Counted from the stretch's first letter, positions 43,427 through 52,012 are shown. The stretch: 64,000 nt of DNA from Kitasatospora indigofera (GCF_014655955.1 NZ_BNBO01000047.1:1-64000), one strand, 5' to 3'. Program-made: numbers and translations. The notes: generated by a model from the sequence alone, not told the origin.

Positions 43427-44676
43427 CCGCATTCACCGGCCCCTACCCCGTGGGCGAGAGCATCGGCGGGATCGGCCTGCGCTTCTGGGAGCTGGCCTGC
43501 GCGCTCGCCGACGCCGGCATCGACGTCACCCTCGTCGGGCCGCCCGGCACCGACACCGCCTGGAGCCACGGCAGGGTGCAGGTCACCGTCTACGACGAGG
43601 ACACCTGGCGCACCGTCGTCGAGACCAGCGACGCCGTCATGACCGGCGCCGAGGCCGACACCCCCATCATCCTCCACGCCCACACCACCGGCCGCCTGCT
43701 GATCGCCGAGACCGGCGTGCCCATCGAGCAGCTCGACTACGACCGGCTGCGCAACGCCCCCGACCCCGCCGACGCCTACCAGGAGGTGATGGACCAGTAC
43801 CTGCTGCAGGTCGTCACCGCCGACCACCTCCTGGCCCGCTCCGACGTCGAGCGCGCCGCCCTGTACGCCACGCTGGCCGCCCTCGGGCGCCTCACCCCCG
43901 CCCAGCACACCCGCTCCCGCACCCTGGACCACCTCGTCTCCCTCCTGCCGATCGGGTTCGGCGCCCGCGCCGACGCCGTCCTGGCCACCACCCCGATCAC
44001 CGCCCGCCCGGTCGAGTTCTGCTGGTCCGGCGGGATCTGGGACTTCTACGACACCGAGGCCGTCTGCCAGGCCACCGCCCTGCTGCGCGACGAGGGCCTG
44101 GACGTGCGCACCCGCTTCCTCTACGCGCCGCCGCCCGACCAGGAGACCTTCGAGGCTGCCCGCCTGCACCGCGCCATCGAGGAGTACAGCCTCCAGGACC
44201 TGGTGCTGCTGCACCCCGGCCCGCTGCGTCACAGCGACCGCGACTCCCTGATGCTCGCCACCCACGCCCTGATCTGCCTGGGGCGGCCCGGCGTCGAGAA
44301 CGAGCTGTGCCACCGGCTGCGGCTGCGCGACGCCCTGCTCTACCGCACCCCGGTCGTCGTCGACTCCCACGGCGCGTCCGGCGACTGGATGCGCCGCCTG
44401 GGCATCGGCCTGGCCGTCGACACCCGCGACGTGCGGCAGGTCGCCGACGCCATGGCCGCACTCACCCGCGACGACCACCAGCTGACCGCCTGCCTGCACG
44501 CCATCGAACGCGAACGCCACCTGCACCGCATCGAGGCCAACATCGGCCCCCTGCTGCGCGTCCTGACCGACCACCGCCCCGCCGCCCGGGCCGACCGGCG
44601 CCAGCGCGAGGCGGCGGTGGCGCAGATCCTCGCCCGCCGGCCCGCCCTCGCCCACTCCCCGCTCCAACTCCTCTGA
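43417..44676 (+). CDS. GT-B glycosyltransferase (LipN-like role)
   Basis: A 419-aa protein beginning at GTG with GGAAGGA 6 nt upstream, overlapping the previous gene by 10 nt. The N-terminal ISIGGIGLR-type segment (GPYPVGESIGGIGLRFWELACALADAGIDVTLVGPP) and C-terminal GRPGVENELCHRLRLRDALLYRTPVVVDSHGASGDWM are characteristic of GT4-like GT-B transferases. Within the cluster it would move 5-amino-5-deoxyribose from its UDP form onto 5'-C-glycyluridine, the LipN step. No signal peptide or membrane segment is seen. Confidence 0.82.
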   Translation: MRLTAFTGPYPVGESIGGIGLRFWELACALADAGIDVTLVGPPGTDTAWSHGRVQVTVYDEDTWRTVVETSDAVMTGAEADTPIILHAHTTGRLLIAETGVPIEQLDYDRLRNAPDPADAYQEVMDQYLLQVVTADHLLARSDVERAALYATLAALGRLTPAQHTRSRTLDHLVSLLPIGFGARADAVLATTPITARPVEFCWSGGIWDFYDTEAVCQATALLRDEGLDVRTRFLYAPPPDQETFEAARLHRAIEEYSLQDLVLLHPGPLRHSDRDSLMLATHALICLGRPGVENELCHRLRLRDALLYRTPVVVDSHGASGDWMRRLGIGLAVDTRDVRQVADAMAALTRDDHQLTACLHAIERERHLHRIEANIGPLLRVLTDHRPAARADRRQREAAVAQILARRPALAHSPLQLL

Positions 44677-44711
44677 CCAGCACCTCGAACCCGATCGAAT
44701 CGGAGACCACC

Positions 44712-45602
44712 ATGTCCCCTGTCGCCTTCGCGTCCGGCCAGCTGGACGCCTTCCTCGCCGCCACCGCTTCCACCGGCCGGCGCGGCCTGCCCGCCTTCCC
44801 CACCGACCTGCCCGCACCGCTGCGCCTGGACTCCTACCGGCTCACCGCGGCCGAGACGGTCCGGCTCGGCGAGCGCGTCCGGGAGGCCGGGTTCGCCGTG
44901 ATCGACGTCGCCGAGGAGCCGACGGAGCAGCACCTGACCCTCCTCGCCGCCCGGCTCGGTCTCGGTGACCCGTTCGTCCCGCCGATCTACCGCCGGCCCG
45001 GCGCCGTCACCGTCGCCCACAGCGGCGTCTCCACCCTGACCGCCACCGCCGACGGCGTCGCCCACCCGGCCGTCTCCGCCAACGGCCAGGGCCTGCACGT
45101 CGACGGCCTGCTCCAGCCGATCGGCACCGTGCGCACCTCCGTACTGCTGTGCGCCCGCCCCGCCGCCAAGGGCGGCATCTCCACCCTGTTCAACTCCACC
45201 GCCGCGTTCTGGCACCTCGCCGGCGAGGACCCGCAGGCCGCCGAGACCCTGATGGGCGCCGGAGTCCTCACCCGCACCGCCAACGTCAACGACTCCACCG
45301 ACCGCACCACCGGACCGGCGTTCGCCGTCGTCGACGGCCAGCTCCTCGCCCGCTACAGCCGCGACGGCAACGATGCCTGGAACCTCGCCCCCGGCCAGGA
45401 CGCCGCCCTGGAACGCGCCCTGGAGGCGATGGACGCCCTGGCCCGGCCCGGCTCCCCGTACGCCGCCGAACTCACCCTCACCGCCGGCCAGGGCCTCATC
45501 TTCGCCAACTCCCGCCTGTGCCACGGCCGCACCGCCTACCAGGACGACCCCGCCACCCCGCGCCGGATGCTGCGCGGCCTGTTCACCCAGAACATCGCGT
45601 GA
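44712..45602 (+). CDS. Fe(II)/alpha-ketoglutarate dioxygenase, TauD-like (LipL-like role)
   Basis: A 296-aa dioxygenase. The iron facial triad is visible as HVD in GQGLHVDGLLQP and the distal histidine in SRLCHGRTAY. The 2-oxoglutarate arginine follows in RRMLRGLF. LipL-type enzymes of this superfamily hydroxylate UMP at C5', releasing phosphate and giving uridine-5'-aldehyde, the branch point of the pathway. It lies 35 nt after the glycosyltransferase gene and its stop overlaps the start of the SHMT-like gene (GTGA), the enzyme that would use its product. Confidence 0.85.
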   Translation: MSPVAFASGQLDAFLAATASTGRRGLPAFPTDLPAPLRLDSYRLTAAETVRLGERVREAGFAVIDVAEEPTEQHLTLLAARLGLGDPFVPPIYRRPGAVTVAHSGVSTLTATADGVAHPAVSANGQGLHVDGLLQPIGTVRTSVLLCARPAAKGGISTLFNSTAAFWHLAGEDPQAAETLMGAGVLTRTANVNDSTDRTTGPAFAVVDGQLLARYSRDGNDAWNLAPGQDAALERALEAMDALARPGSPYAAELTLTAGQGLIFANSRLCHGRTAYQDDPATPRRMLRGLFTQNIA

Positions 45603-46885
45603 GGAGCACCGACCCCGCCGCGCTGGCCGGCGCCGCCGCGGGCGCCCTGGTCCGCCAGCAGCACCGCTCCGCCCGCGCGCTCAACATGATCCCCTCCGAG
45701 AACAGCGCCTCCCCGCTCGCCCGCTGGGCACTGGCCGGCGACGCCGGCAGCCGCTACTTCTTCAACACCAGCGGCGACCCGGACGGCTGGGCGTTCCCGG
45801 CCGCCCGCGACGCCTCCGAGGCGGAAACCCGGCTCACCCTGCCGCTGCTGCGCCACCTCACCGGAGCGGCCCACGTCAACGTCCGGCCGCTGTCGGGCCT
45901 GCACGCCATGACCCTCGTGCTGTCCGCATGGGGCGGCGCAGCGGGCACGCCGGTCCTCACCGTCCACCCCGACCAGGGCGGCCACTACGCCACCGCCTCC
46001 CTCACCCGCCGCCTGGGCCTGACCCCGTACCTGGCCACCGGACCCGACCCGCACACCCTCGACCCGGAGCTGCTCCACCACCTGGTCGCCGACCGGCACC
46101 CGCGGCTGGTCTACCTCGACCAGTCGCACGTCCTGTTCCCCGCCGACGTCGCCACCGTCGCCGCCGCGATCCGGGCCGCCGACGAACACACGGTGCTGTA
46201 CGCGGACGTCTCGCACACCCTCGGACTCGTCCTCGGCGGCGCCCTGCCCAACCCGCTCGCCGCCGGCGCGCACGGCTTCGGCGGCTCCACCCACAAGACC
46301 TTCCCCGGCCCCCAGAAGGGCATGATCACCACCGATCGGGACGACCTCGCCACCGCCCTCCACCGCGCGCAGTACGACATGGTCTCCAACCACCACCTCG
46401 CCCCGACCTGCGCGCTCGGCCTGGCCGCGGCCGACTTCCTCGCCGCCTACGCCGCCGACACCATCGCCGCAGCGCAGGCCCTCGGCCAGGCCCTCCACCA
46501 GCGCCACCTGGTCCCCGAGGCCGCGGAGCGCGGCTACACCGCCACCCACCAGCTGTGGCTGAACACCGCCCCGGCCGGTGTCGACGGCCGCGAGGCCCAC
46601 CGCCGCCTGACCGCCGCCGGCATCCACACCAACGTGCTCTCCGACCTGCCCGGCCTGGCCGCCACCCCCGCGCTGCGCCTGGGTACCGCCGAAGCAGTCG
46701 GTGCCGGGCTCACCGTCCAGGACATGGACCAGGTCGCCGCACTGATCGCCGACGCCGTCCACGACCGCCGCCCGGCCGACGTCATCGCCGGTGACGTCGC
46801 CGACCTGCGCGCCGCCCGCGCCGGCCGGTGGCAGCTCCACCGCCACCCCGACGTCGCCCCCCACATTAAGGAGAGCTTCGCGTGA
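45599..46885 (+). CDS. SHMT-like PLP transaldolase (LipK-like role)
   Basis: A 428-aa enzyme of the serine hydroxymethyltransferase fold starting at GTG. It shows ALNMIPSENSASPLAR (typical SHMT MIPSEN start), YADVSHTLGLVLGG with the cofactor Asp, and the Schiff-base lysine in GGSTHKTFPGPQKGM. Compared with housekeeping SHMT, the folate-binding regions look poorly conserved. LipK-type members are L-threonine:uridine-5'-aldehyde transaldolases that produce 5'-C-glycyluridine and acetaldehyde. Its direct coupling to the dioxygenase gene supports that role here. It overlaps the next gene by GTGA. Confidence 0.85.
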   Translation: MRSTDPAALAGAAAGALVRQQHRSARALNMIPSENSASPLARWALAGDAGSRYFFNTSGDPDGWAFPAARDASEAETRLTLPLLRHLTGAAHVNVRPLSGLHAMTLVLSAWGGAAGTPVLTVHPDQGGHYATASLTRRLGLTPYLATGPDPHTLDPELLHHLVADRHPRLVYLDQSHVLFPADVATVAAAIRAADEHTVLYADVSHTLGLVLGGALPNPLAAGAHGFGGSTHKTFPGPQKGMITTDRDDLATALHRAQYDMVSNHHLAPTCALGLAAADFLAAYAADTIAAAQALGQALHQRHLVPEAAERGYTATHQLWLNTAPAGVDGREAHRRLTAAGIHTNVLSDLPGLAATPALRLGTAEAVGAGLTVQDMDQVAALIADAVHDRRPADVIAGDVADLRAARAGRWQLHRHPDVAPHIKESFA

Positions 46886-48189
46886 GCGCACCCGCCCTCG
46901 ACTGCATCACCGCCGCCCGCACCGGCCGGCCGCTCGGCGAGGCCGCCATCACCGGCCTGATCGCCGACTACCTGGACGGCAGCGTCCCCGACTACCAACT
47001 GGCCGCCTGGCTGATGGCCGTGGCCTGCAACGGCCTCGCCGTCGAGGACACCGTCACCCTGACCCGCGTCCTCGCCGCCACCGGCCAGCAGCTCAACCTG
47101 CGCGACCTGGCGCCGTTCGTCGCCGACAAGCACTCCACCGGCGGCATCGGCGACAACACCACCCTGGTCCTGGTGCCGCTGCTGGCCGCCGTCGGCATCC
47201 CCGTCGGCAAGCTCACCGGCCGCTCCCTCGGCCACCACGGCGGCACCGTCGACAAGCTGGAGTCGATCAGCGGCCTGCACCTGCCCGCCGACGCCGCCGA
47301 GTTCACCAAGTCCCTGGCCGCCACCGGCATCGGCCTGACCGGCCAGTCCGACCACCTCGCCCCCGGCGACGGCGCCCTCTACGCCCTGCGCGACGTCACC
47401 GGCACCGTCGACTCCATCCCCCTGATCGCCTCCTCGATCATGTCGAAGAAGCTCGCCGCCGGAACCAGCGCCTGCGTCCTGGACGTGAAGACCGGCCCCG
47501 GCGCCGTCCTCACCGACCCCACGGCCACCCTGGAGCTCGCCCGCCTGATGGTCGACATCGGCAACCGGGCCGGCCTGCCCACCCGCGCGGTCATCAGCGA
47601 CATGAGCCAGCCCCTCGGCCACGCCATCGGCAACACCCTCGAAGTCGCCGAAGCCGTCCACGCCCTGTCCGGCCGGCACGTGCCCGGCCTCACCGACCTG
47701 ACCCTCGCCCTCGCCCAACTCATCGCCGCCCAGGCCTGGCCCGACCACACCGCCGACCGGATCCGCCACCGCCTGCACACCGCGCTCGCCGACGGCAGCG
47801 CCCTGGCCGCGCTGCGCCGCTGGGTCGAACACCTAGGCGGTGACGTCCGGCAGATCGACGACCCCGCCCTGCTCCCCGCCGCAGACGTCCGCCTGGCCGT
47901 CCCCGCCCCGGCGAGCGGGGTCGTCCACCGCATCGACGGCGACGAACTCGGCCGCATCGCCGCCGAGCTGGGCGCCGGCCGTGCCCGGGCCGACAGTCCC
48001 ATCGACCCGGCCGTCGGCATCCAGCTGCACCGGCGGGTCGGCGACCCGGTCCGGGCCGACGAGCCCGTCGCCGAACTGCACCTGCGCACCACCCACGACC
48101 AGGCGGCGCTGCTGCAGCGCACCGCCGCGGCTTTCACCGTCGCCGACGGCCCCGCCACCGCGCCGCCGCTGATCCACCACACCATCTGA
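46882..48189 (+). CDS. Pyrimidine nucleoside phosphorylase (LipP-like role)
   Basis: A 435-aa protein of the thymidine/pyrimidine nucleoside phosphorylase family. The family signature is clear: DKHSTGGIGDNTTLVLVPLL, GKLTGRSLGHHGGTVDKLES, SSIMSKKLAAG and a C-terminal domain with VRLAVPAPASGVVHRID. Housekeeping members salvage thymidine or uridine. Here the coupling to the previous gene and the rest of the cluster suggest phosphorolysis of 5'-amino-5'-deoxyuridine to 5-amino-5-deoxyribose-1-phosphate plus uracil. It is the last gene before a strong terminator. Confidence 0.88.
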   Translation: MSAPALDCITAARTGRPLGEAAITGLIADYLDGSVPDYQLAAWLMAVACNGLAVEDTVTLTRVLAATGQQLNLRDLAPFVADKHSTGGIGDNTTLVLVPLLAAVGIPVGKLTGRSLGHHGGTVDKLESISGLHLPADAAEFTKSLAATGIGLTGQSDHLAPGDGALYALRDVTGTVDSIPLIASSIMSKKLAAGTSACVLDVKTGPGAVLTDPTATLELARLMVDIGNRAGLPTRAVISDMSQPLGHAIGNTLEVAEAVHALSGRHVPGLTDLTLALAQLIAAQAWPDHTADRIRHRLHTALADGSALAALRRWVEHLGGDVRQIDDPALLPAADVRLAVPAPASGVVHRIDGDELGRIAAELGAGRARADSPIDPAVGIQLHRRVGDPVRADEPVAELHLRTTHDQAALLQRTAAAFTVADGPATAPPLIHHTI

Positions 48190-48201
48190 CCCGACCACGC
48201 A

Positions 48202-48242
48202 GCCGGGCCCCGGCCGACCCGATCAGGGGGCCGGGGCCCGGC
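48202..48242 (+). terminator. 14-bp perfect terminator hairpin after the six-gene operon
   Basis: GCCGGGCCCCGGCC (48202-48215) pairs with GGCCGGGGCCCGGC (48229-48242). It separates the phosphorylase gene from the HAD gene. Confidence 0.8.
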
Positions 48243-48298
48243 CCCCGAGGAAAGGCACCACCCCGACCCGAACCACTCCGCCCCGCAAGGAGGCACCC

Positions 48299-48964
48299 GT
48301 GCCCATCACCGTCAACCGCCCCGGCCCCGCCGTCGACGGCCTGCTGGTCGACATGGACGGCCTGTTCCGTCACTGGCGCGACACCGGCGCCCGCCTCGGC
48401 GAGCAGCTCGCCGGCCTGCCCGCCGGCACCTTCGACACCTTCGCCTACGGCCACCCCAGCTACCGGCTCGCGCAGCTCGGCGTGCTCACCGACCAGCAGT
48501 GGGCCGACGACGTCACCGCCCGCCTGATCGACGCCTTCGGCCACCGCGCCCTGGACGCCATCGGGCCCTGGCGCGCCGACCGGGGCGAGAGCGACCCGGT
48601 CATGCTCGACCTCCTCGCGCAGGCCCGCCGCCACCTCCCGGTCGGCGTCCTGTCCAACACCACCGACGCCTTCCGCGCCGACCTGGCCCACCACGGCATC
48701 GCCGACGTCTTCGACTTCGTCTTCCCAACCGCCGAGCTCCACGTCGACAAGCCGTCCCCGCTCGCCTTCCACACCGCTGCGCAGAAAATGGGCATCGCCC
48801 CCGACCGGCTGTTCTTCACCGACGACGAGCCCCCCTACGTCGCCGGAGCCCTCCACGCCGGACTGCGCGCCGAGGTGTTCACCGGGCCGCAGGCGTTCGC
48901 CGCCGCCCTCACCCGCCACGGCATCCCCGTCACGGCCGCCCAGACGCTCGCGCCGGCGGCCTGA
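48299..48964 (+). CDS. HAD-family hydrolase next to the nucleoside cluster
   Basis: A 221-aa haloacid-dehalogenase-like phosphatase starting at GTG with AAGGAGG 5 nt upstream. Motif 1 is LLVDMDGLF (nucleophile Asp), motif 2 GVLSNTTD, motif 3 lysine in VDKPSPLAFH and motif 4 FFTDDEP. It follows the six-gene operon after a terminator, so it may rely on readthrough or its own promoter. It could dephosphorylate a nucleotide intermediate or an inactive phosphorylated product; neither is proven. It converges on the TmrB-like gene 27 nt away. Confidence 0.85.
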   Translation: MPITVNRPGPAVDGLLVDMDGLFRHWRDTGARLGEQLAGLPAGTFDTFAYGHPSYRLAQLGVLTDQQWADDVTARLIDAFGHRALDAIGPWRADRGESDPVMLDLLAQARRHLPVGVLSNTTDAFRADLAHHGIADVFDFVFPTAELHVDKPSPLAFHTAAQKMGIAPDRLFFTDDEPPYVAGALHAGLRAEVFTGPQAFAAALTRHGIPVTAAQTLAPAA

Positions 48965-48991
48965 GCCGTGCAGGTCCTGCAGCCCGGCGGC

Positions 48992-49546
48992 CTACCGGAC
49001 GGACGCTCCGACGAGCTCCAGCACCTGGCCGGCCAGCTCCGCCGTCGCCAGCACACCGTCCAGCAGCACGGTGTCGCCGGGCAGCAGGTCCACCGCCGCC
49101 GCGCACCGCTCGATCTGCGCCCGGCGCCACACCCGGGTCTCCTCGTCGGCGGCCGGATCGTCCGGCGTGAAGGACTGGGCGTCGATGCGGGCCTGCAGCA
49201 CCTCGTCCGGCGTCTTGAGGAAGACGTGGTGGAGCTGGGCGCCCGTGGCGCGGATCGCGCCGTGGATCTCCCGGAGGTACTCAGGAACGACCAGGGTCAT
49301 CGGGACGATCAGCGGGCGCTCGTACTCGCCCAGCATCCGGATCGTCATGGAGGCGACCAGCTCGCGCCACACCGGCAGGTCCTGGTAGTCGCCGGTCGGC
49401 GTCTCCACCAGGCGCTGCACGGTGGCGCCGACCACCTCCGGGTCGAAGAGGATCGCATCCGGCCACCGTCGGCTCAGCTCCTTGGCCAGCGTGGTCTTCC
49501 CGCCGCCGAACGGTCCGTTCAGCCAGACAACCGTGCGCTCACTCAT
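48992..49546 (-). CDS. TmrB-like P-loop protein, candidate nucleoside-antibiotic self-resistance
   Basis: A 184-aa protein with Walker A NGPFGGGKTT directly after VVWLN, then FDPEVVGATVQRLVE, LPVWRELVASMTIRML, LIVPMTLVVPEYLREI and LHHVFLKTPDEVLQARI. This order and wording follow TmrB of Bacillus (tunicamycin resistance), which has INGAFGSGKT, YDPEKMG, PLWRAF, LIVPMTIVHPEY and VHHFTL. Tunicamycin and glycyluridine antibiotics both act on the MraY/WecA enzyme family, so this gene next to the biosynthetic operon is a strong self-resistance candidate. The start at 49546 matches the TmrB N-terminus. It converges on the HAD gene. Confidence 0.85.
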   Translation of the reverse strand: MSERTVVWLNGPFGGGKTTLAKELSRRWPDAILFDPEVVGATVQRLVETPTGDYQDLPVWRELVASMTIRMLGEYERPLIVPMTLVVPEYLREIHGAIRATGAQLHHVFLKTPDEVLQARIDAQSFTPDDPAADEETRVWRRAQIERCAAAVDLLPGDTVLLDGVLATAELAGQVLELVGASVR

Positions 49547-49694
49547 GATCTTGGTCCCTCTCCGAGTTCCACGATCCCACAGTGCCATCACCGACGTTCG
49601 ACCGTAGCCAGCCGGTTCCTCCGGGTCACGGAATGCACCCTTGCGGCGCCCACGTGACCGTTTCCGCCCGCCAACGATCAGACCAGAGGACCCC

Positions 49695-49985
49695 ATGAGT
49701 TCCGCCTTCGAGGACATCGCCGCCGAGCAGGAAGCCATCCGCGCCCGATGGGGTGAACAGCATCACCCGACCGGCGCGCACCGCGGCTTCGCGCCCCTGC
49801 GCCGGCTTCTGCAGTACCTCTGCGACCGGGCCGCCCGCCGGGGCCGCAAGACCTGGCGGCACATCCTCGTCGAGGAGGTGCTCGAAGTCCTCGCCGAGCC
49901 GGATGACCCGCAGGCCATGCGAGCGGAGCTGGTTCAGGTGGGAGCCGTCGTCGTCGCCATGATCGACGACCTGGATCGGAACTGA
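49695..49985 (+). CDS. Small MazG-like (all-alpha NTP pyrophosphatase-like) protein
   Basis: A 96-aa helical protein with AGAGGA upstream of the ATG. The segments EEVLEVLAEP and RAELVQVGAVVVAMIDDLDR place acidic residues as in the EExxE/ExxD metal site of MazG-like hydrolases, and the start IAAEQEAIRARWGEQHHP is common in actinobacterial members. It is divergent from the TmrB-like gene, sharing the 148-nt region between them. It may clean up abnormal nucleotides, which would suit a nucleoside pathway, but this is inference. Confidence 0.65.
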   Translation: MSSAFEDIAAEQEAIRARWGEQHHPTGAHRGFAPLRRLLQYLCDRAARRGRKTWRHILVEEVLEVLAEPDDPQAMRAELVQVGAVVVAMIDDLDRN

Positions 49986-49993
49986 ACCGCGCA

Positions 49994-50105
49994 CGTCGAA
50001 GCATTTCCAGCTGCAGTACCCGACCGGCTTCCACGCGGCCAGCTCACCGCACTCCGAGCAGGTCATCACCGGGTGCGGTGTCCGCTCTGCGTGTTCCTGG
50101 ACCAT
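49994..50105 (-). pseudogene. Small Cys/Trp-rich protein, family copy 3, truncated
   Basis: From the ATG at 50105 the frame reads MVQEHAERTPHPVMTCSECG, then ELAAWKPVGYCSWKCFD, nearly identical to the copy at 62396-62599. Homology stops sharply after CFD at about 49994, just beyond the stop of the convergent MazG-like gene, so a recombination joint is likely. The four-cysteine motif is intact but the conserved tail is gone. Confidence 0.6.
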
Positions 50106-50198
50106 CGCTCTCACCTGCCCGGACTTCGCCCCGCCGGGTCGCCCGGCACTGGGCTGGTACCCGGCCCGGCGGGGGTGACACGGGCGCCGCCCCGGTCC
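49994..50198. repeat. Dispersed repeat A, copy 1
   Basis: About 200 bp, including GCATTTCCAGCTGCAGTACC and GGGCTGGTACCCGGCCCGGC, are repeated with high identity at 62488-62690 in the same orientation. The unit covers the small Cys-rich gene and its 5' flank. Confidence 0.7.
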
Positions 50199-50199
50199 T

Positions 50200-50740
50200 G
50201 CGCCTGGTGGGTGGCCCCGACCCAGCCACCAGGCGCAGCCGCTGCCCGGGAAGCCCTGCCGTGCGTCCACTTGTCATAGCCGGCGGCCCTCGGTCGGCCG
50301 TGGCCGCTGTTGGGTGGTCCCGCGTGTTCGGCGGGGACCTGCGTCTGGCTGACGGCGGGACAGCGGCCTGGCTGCGGTGCGACCCGGCGGACGGCGAGCG
50401 CGACCTGCGGCTGCTCGCGAAGGCAAGCGATGGTCGGCGACGTCAAGTCCCGTGCCGTCGCATGGGGGCAACCGGCACTCGACTTCCGGATCCTCAGCTG
50501 GTCAACGAGGCCTGCCGCCACGCCACGCCGATCGCCGGCCTCGCGGACGCCCGCGCACGCCGGGCGGCGGCCGGGGCCGCCCCGCAAGCACCCGGCATGT
50601 TCACCGGGACCAACCTCGCGCCGGGCCCCGGAGCCGGCTGAAGCAGGTCGGCCCAGCGTGGCCGGCCCCGAGCCACCGGCGCTGTTTCCCCCACGGGGAC
50701 GTGGACAGACGCCCCAGGAGAACGTCGGTACGACCCGCGT
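50200..50740. other. Intergenic stretch without a supportable gene
   Basis: Frames on both strands lack ribosome binding sites and recognisable sequence. GAGGAG at 50741 belongs to the next gene. Confidence 0.5.
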
Positions 50741-50751
50741 GAGGAGCGATG

Positions 50752-51936
50752 ATGAAGGCCCTGACCTGGCACGGCAGGCGAGATGTCCGCGTCGACACCG
50801 TTCCCGATCCGGCCGTCAAGGATCCGACCGATGTGATCATCAAGGTGACCACCAGCGGGCTGTGCGGGTCCGACCTGCACCTCTACGAGGTGCTGGGCCC
50901 CTTCCTCGACGTCGGCGACATCCTCGGGCACGAGCCCATGGGCATCGTCGAGGAGGCCGGGCCCGAGGTCACCGCCGTGAGGGTGGGCGACCGGGTGGTG
51001 ATCCCGTTCAACATCTCCTGCGGGACCTGCCACACCTGCGGGCAGGGCCTCCATTCGCAGTGCGAGACCACCCAGGTGCGGGAGCACGGCAGCGGCGCGT
51101 CCCTCTTCGGCTACACCAAACTCTACGGCCAGGTCCCGGGCGGGCAGGCCGAGCTGCTGCGCGTCCCCTTCGGGAACAACCTGCCGATCAAGGTGCCGCA
51201 CGGGCCCGCCGACGACCGCTTCGTCTTCCTCTCCGACGTACTGCCCACGGCATGGCAGGCGGTCGAGTACGCGGCGGTGCCCGAGGGCGGCAGCCTCGTC
51301 GTCCTGGGCCTGGGGCCGATCGGTGACATGAGCTGCCGGATCGCCCTGCACCACGGCGCGTCCCAGGTGATCGGCGTCGACCTCGTCGGCCAACGCCTCA
51401 CCCGGGCCCGGCGCCGGGGCGTGCACGTGCTGGACCTCAAGGAGCACGGCAAGGACCTCGCCGACACGATCCGTGAACTGACCCACGGGCGCGGGCCGGA
51501 CGCAGTCATCGACGCGGTCGGGATGGAAGCCCACGGCTCGCCCGCAGCGAAACTCGCCGCCCAGGCCACCAACCTGCTGCCCAGCGCCCTGGCCGCCAAA
51601 CTGATGGAACACGTCGGCGTCGACCGCCTCCACGCCCTGTACCTCGCCATCGACATCGTCCGGCGCGGCGGCACCATCTCACTGTCCGGTGTCTACGGCG
51701 GCCAGAGCGACCCCCTGCCCCTGCTGACCATGTTCGACAAACAGATCCAACTCCGCATGGGCCAGGCCAACGTGCACCGCTGGGTCGACGACATCCTCCC
51801 GCTGCTCACCGACGACGACCCGCTCGGCGTCGACACCTTCGCCACCCACCACCTCCCGCTCGACGACGCCCCGGCGGCGTACGAGATGTTCCAGAAGAAG
51901 CAGGACGGTGCCGTGAAGGTGCTCCTCAAGCCCTGA
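50752..51936 (+). CDS. Zinc-dependent alcohol dehydrogenase (MDR family)
   Basis: A 394-aa medium-chain dehydrogenase. The catalytic zinc ligands are in GLCGSD and GHEPMG, the structural zinc site in SCGTCHTCGQGLHSQCE, and the cofactor motif in VLGLGPIGDMSCRIA. The sequence resembles formaldehyde dehydrogenase-like and threonine dehydrogenase-like members commonly paired with SDR genes. ATG 50752 is better spaced to GAGGAG than the ATG three bases earlier. The next gene, an SDR, follows after 76 nt in the same direction. The substrate is unknown. Confidence 0.9.
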   Translation: MKALTWHGRRDVRVDTVPDPAVKDPTDVIIKVTTSGLCGSDLHLYEVLGPFLDVGDILGHEPMGIVEEAGPEVTAVRVGDRVVIPFNISCGTCHTCGQGLHSQCETTQVREHGSGASLFGYTKLYGQVPGGQAELLRVPFGNNLPIKVPHGPADDRFVFLSDVLPTAWQAVEYAAVPEGGSLVVLGLGPIGDMSCRIALHHGASQVIGVDLVGQRLTRARRRGVHVLDLKEHGKDLADTIRELTHGRGPDAVIDAVGMEAHGSPAAKLAAQATNLLPSALAAKLMEHVGVDRLHALYLAIDIVRRGGTISLSGVYGGQSDPLPLLTMFDKQIQLRMGQANVHRWVDDILPLLTDDDPLGVDTFATHHLPLDDAPAAYEMFQKKQDGAVKVLLKP

Positions 51937-52012
51937 ACCCCCGCCCCGATCGGCCCCGGCCGGATTGCGCACGCCGACCTCCGACGACAACCCCCAAGCC
52001 CGGGAGCCCGCC

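Noticed and set aside
50078..50641. A 187-codon plus-strand frame before the alcohol dehydrogenase
   Set aside because: It runs antisense through repeat A and the truncated Cys-rich gene; no start signal or recognisable domain.
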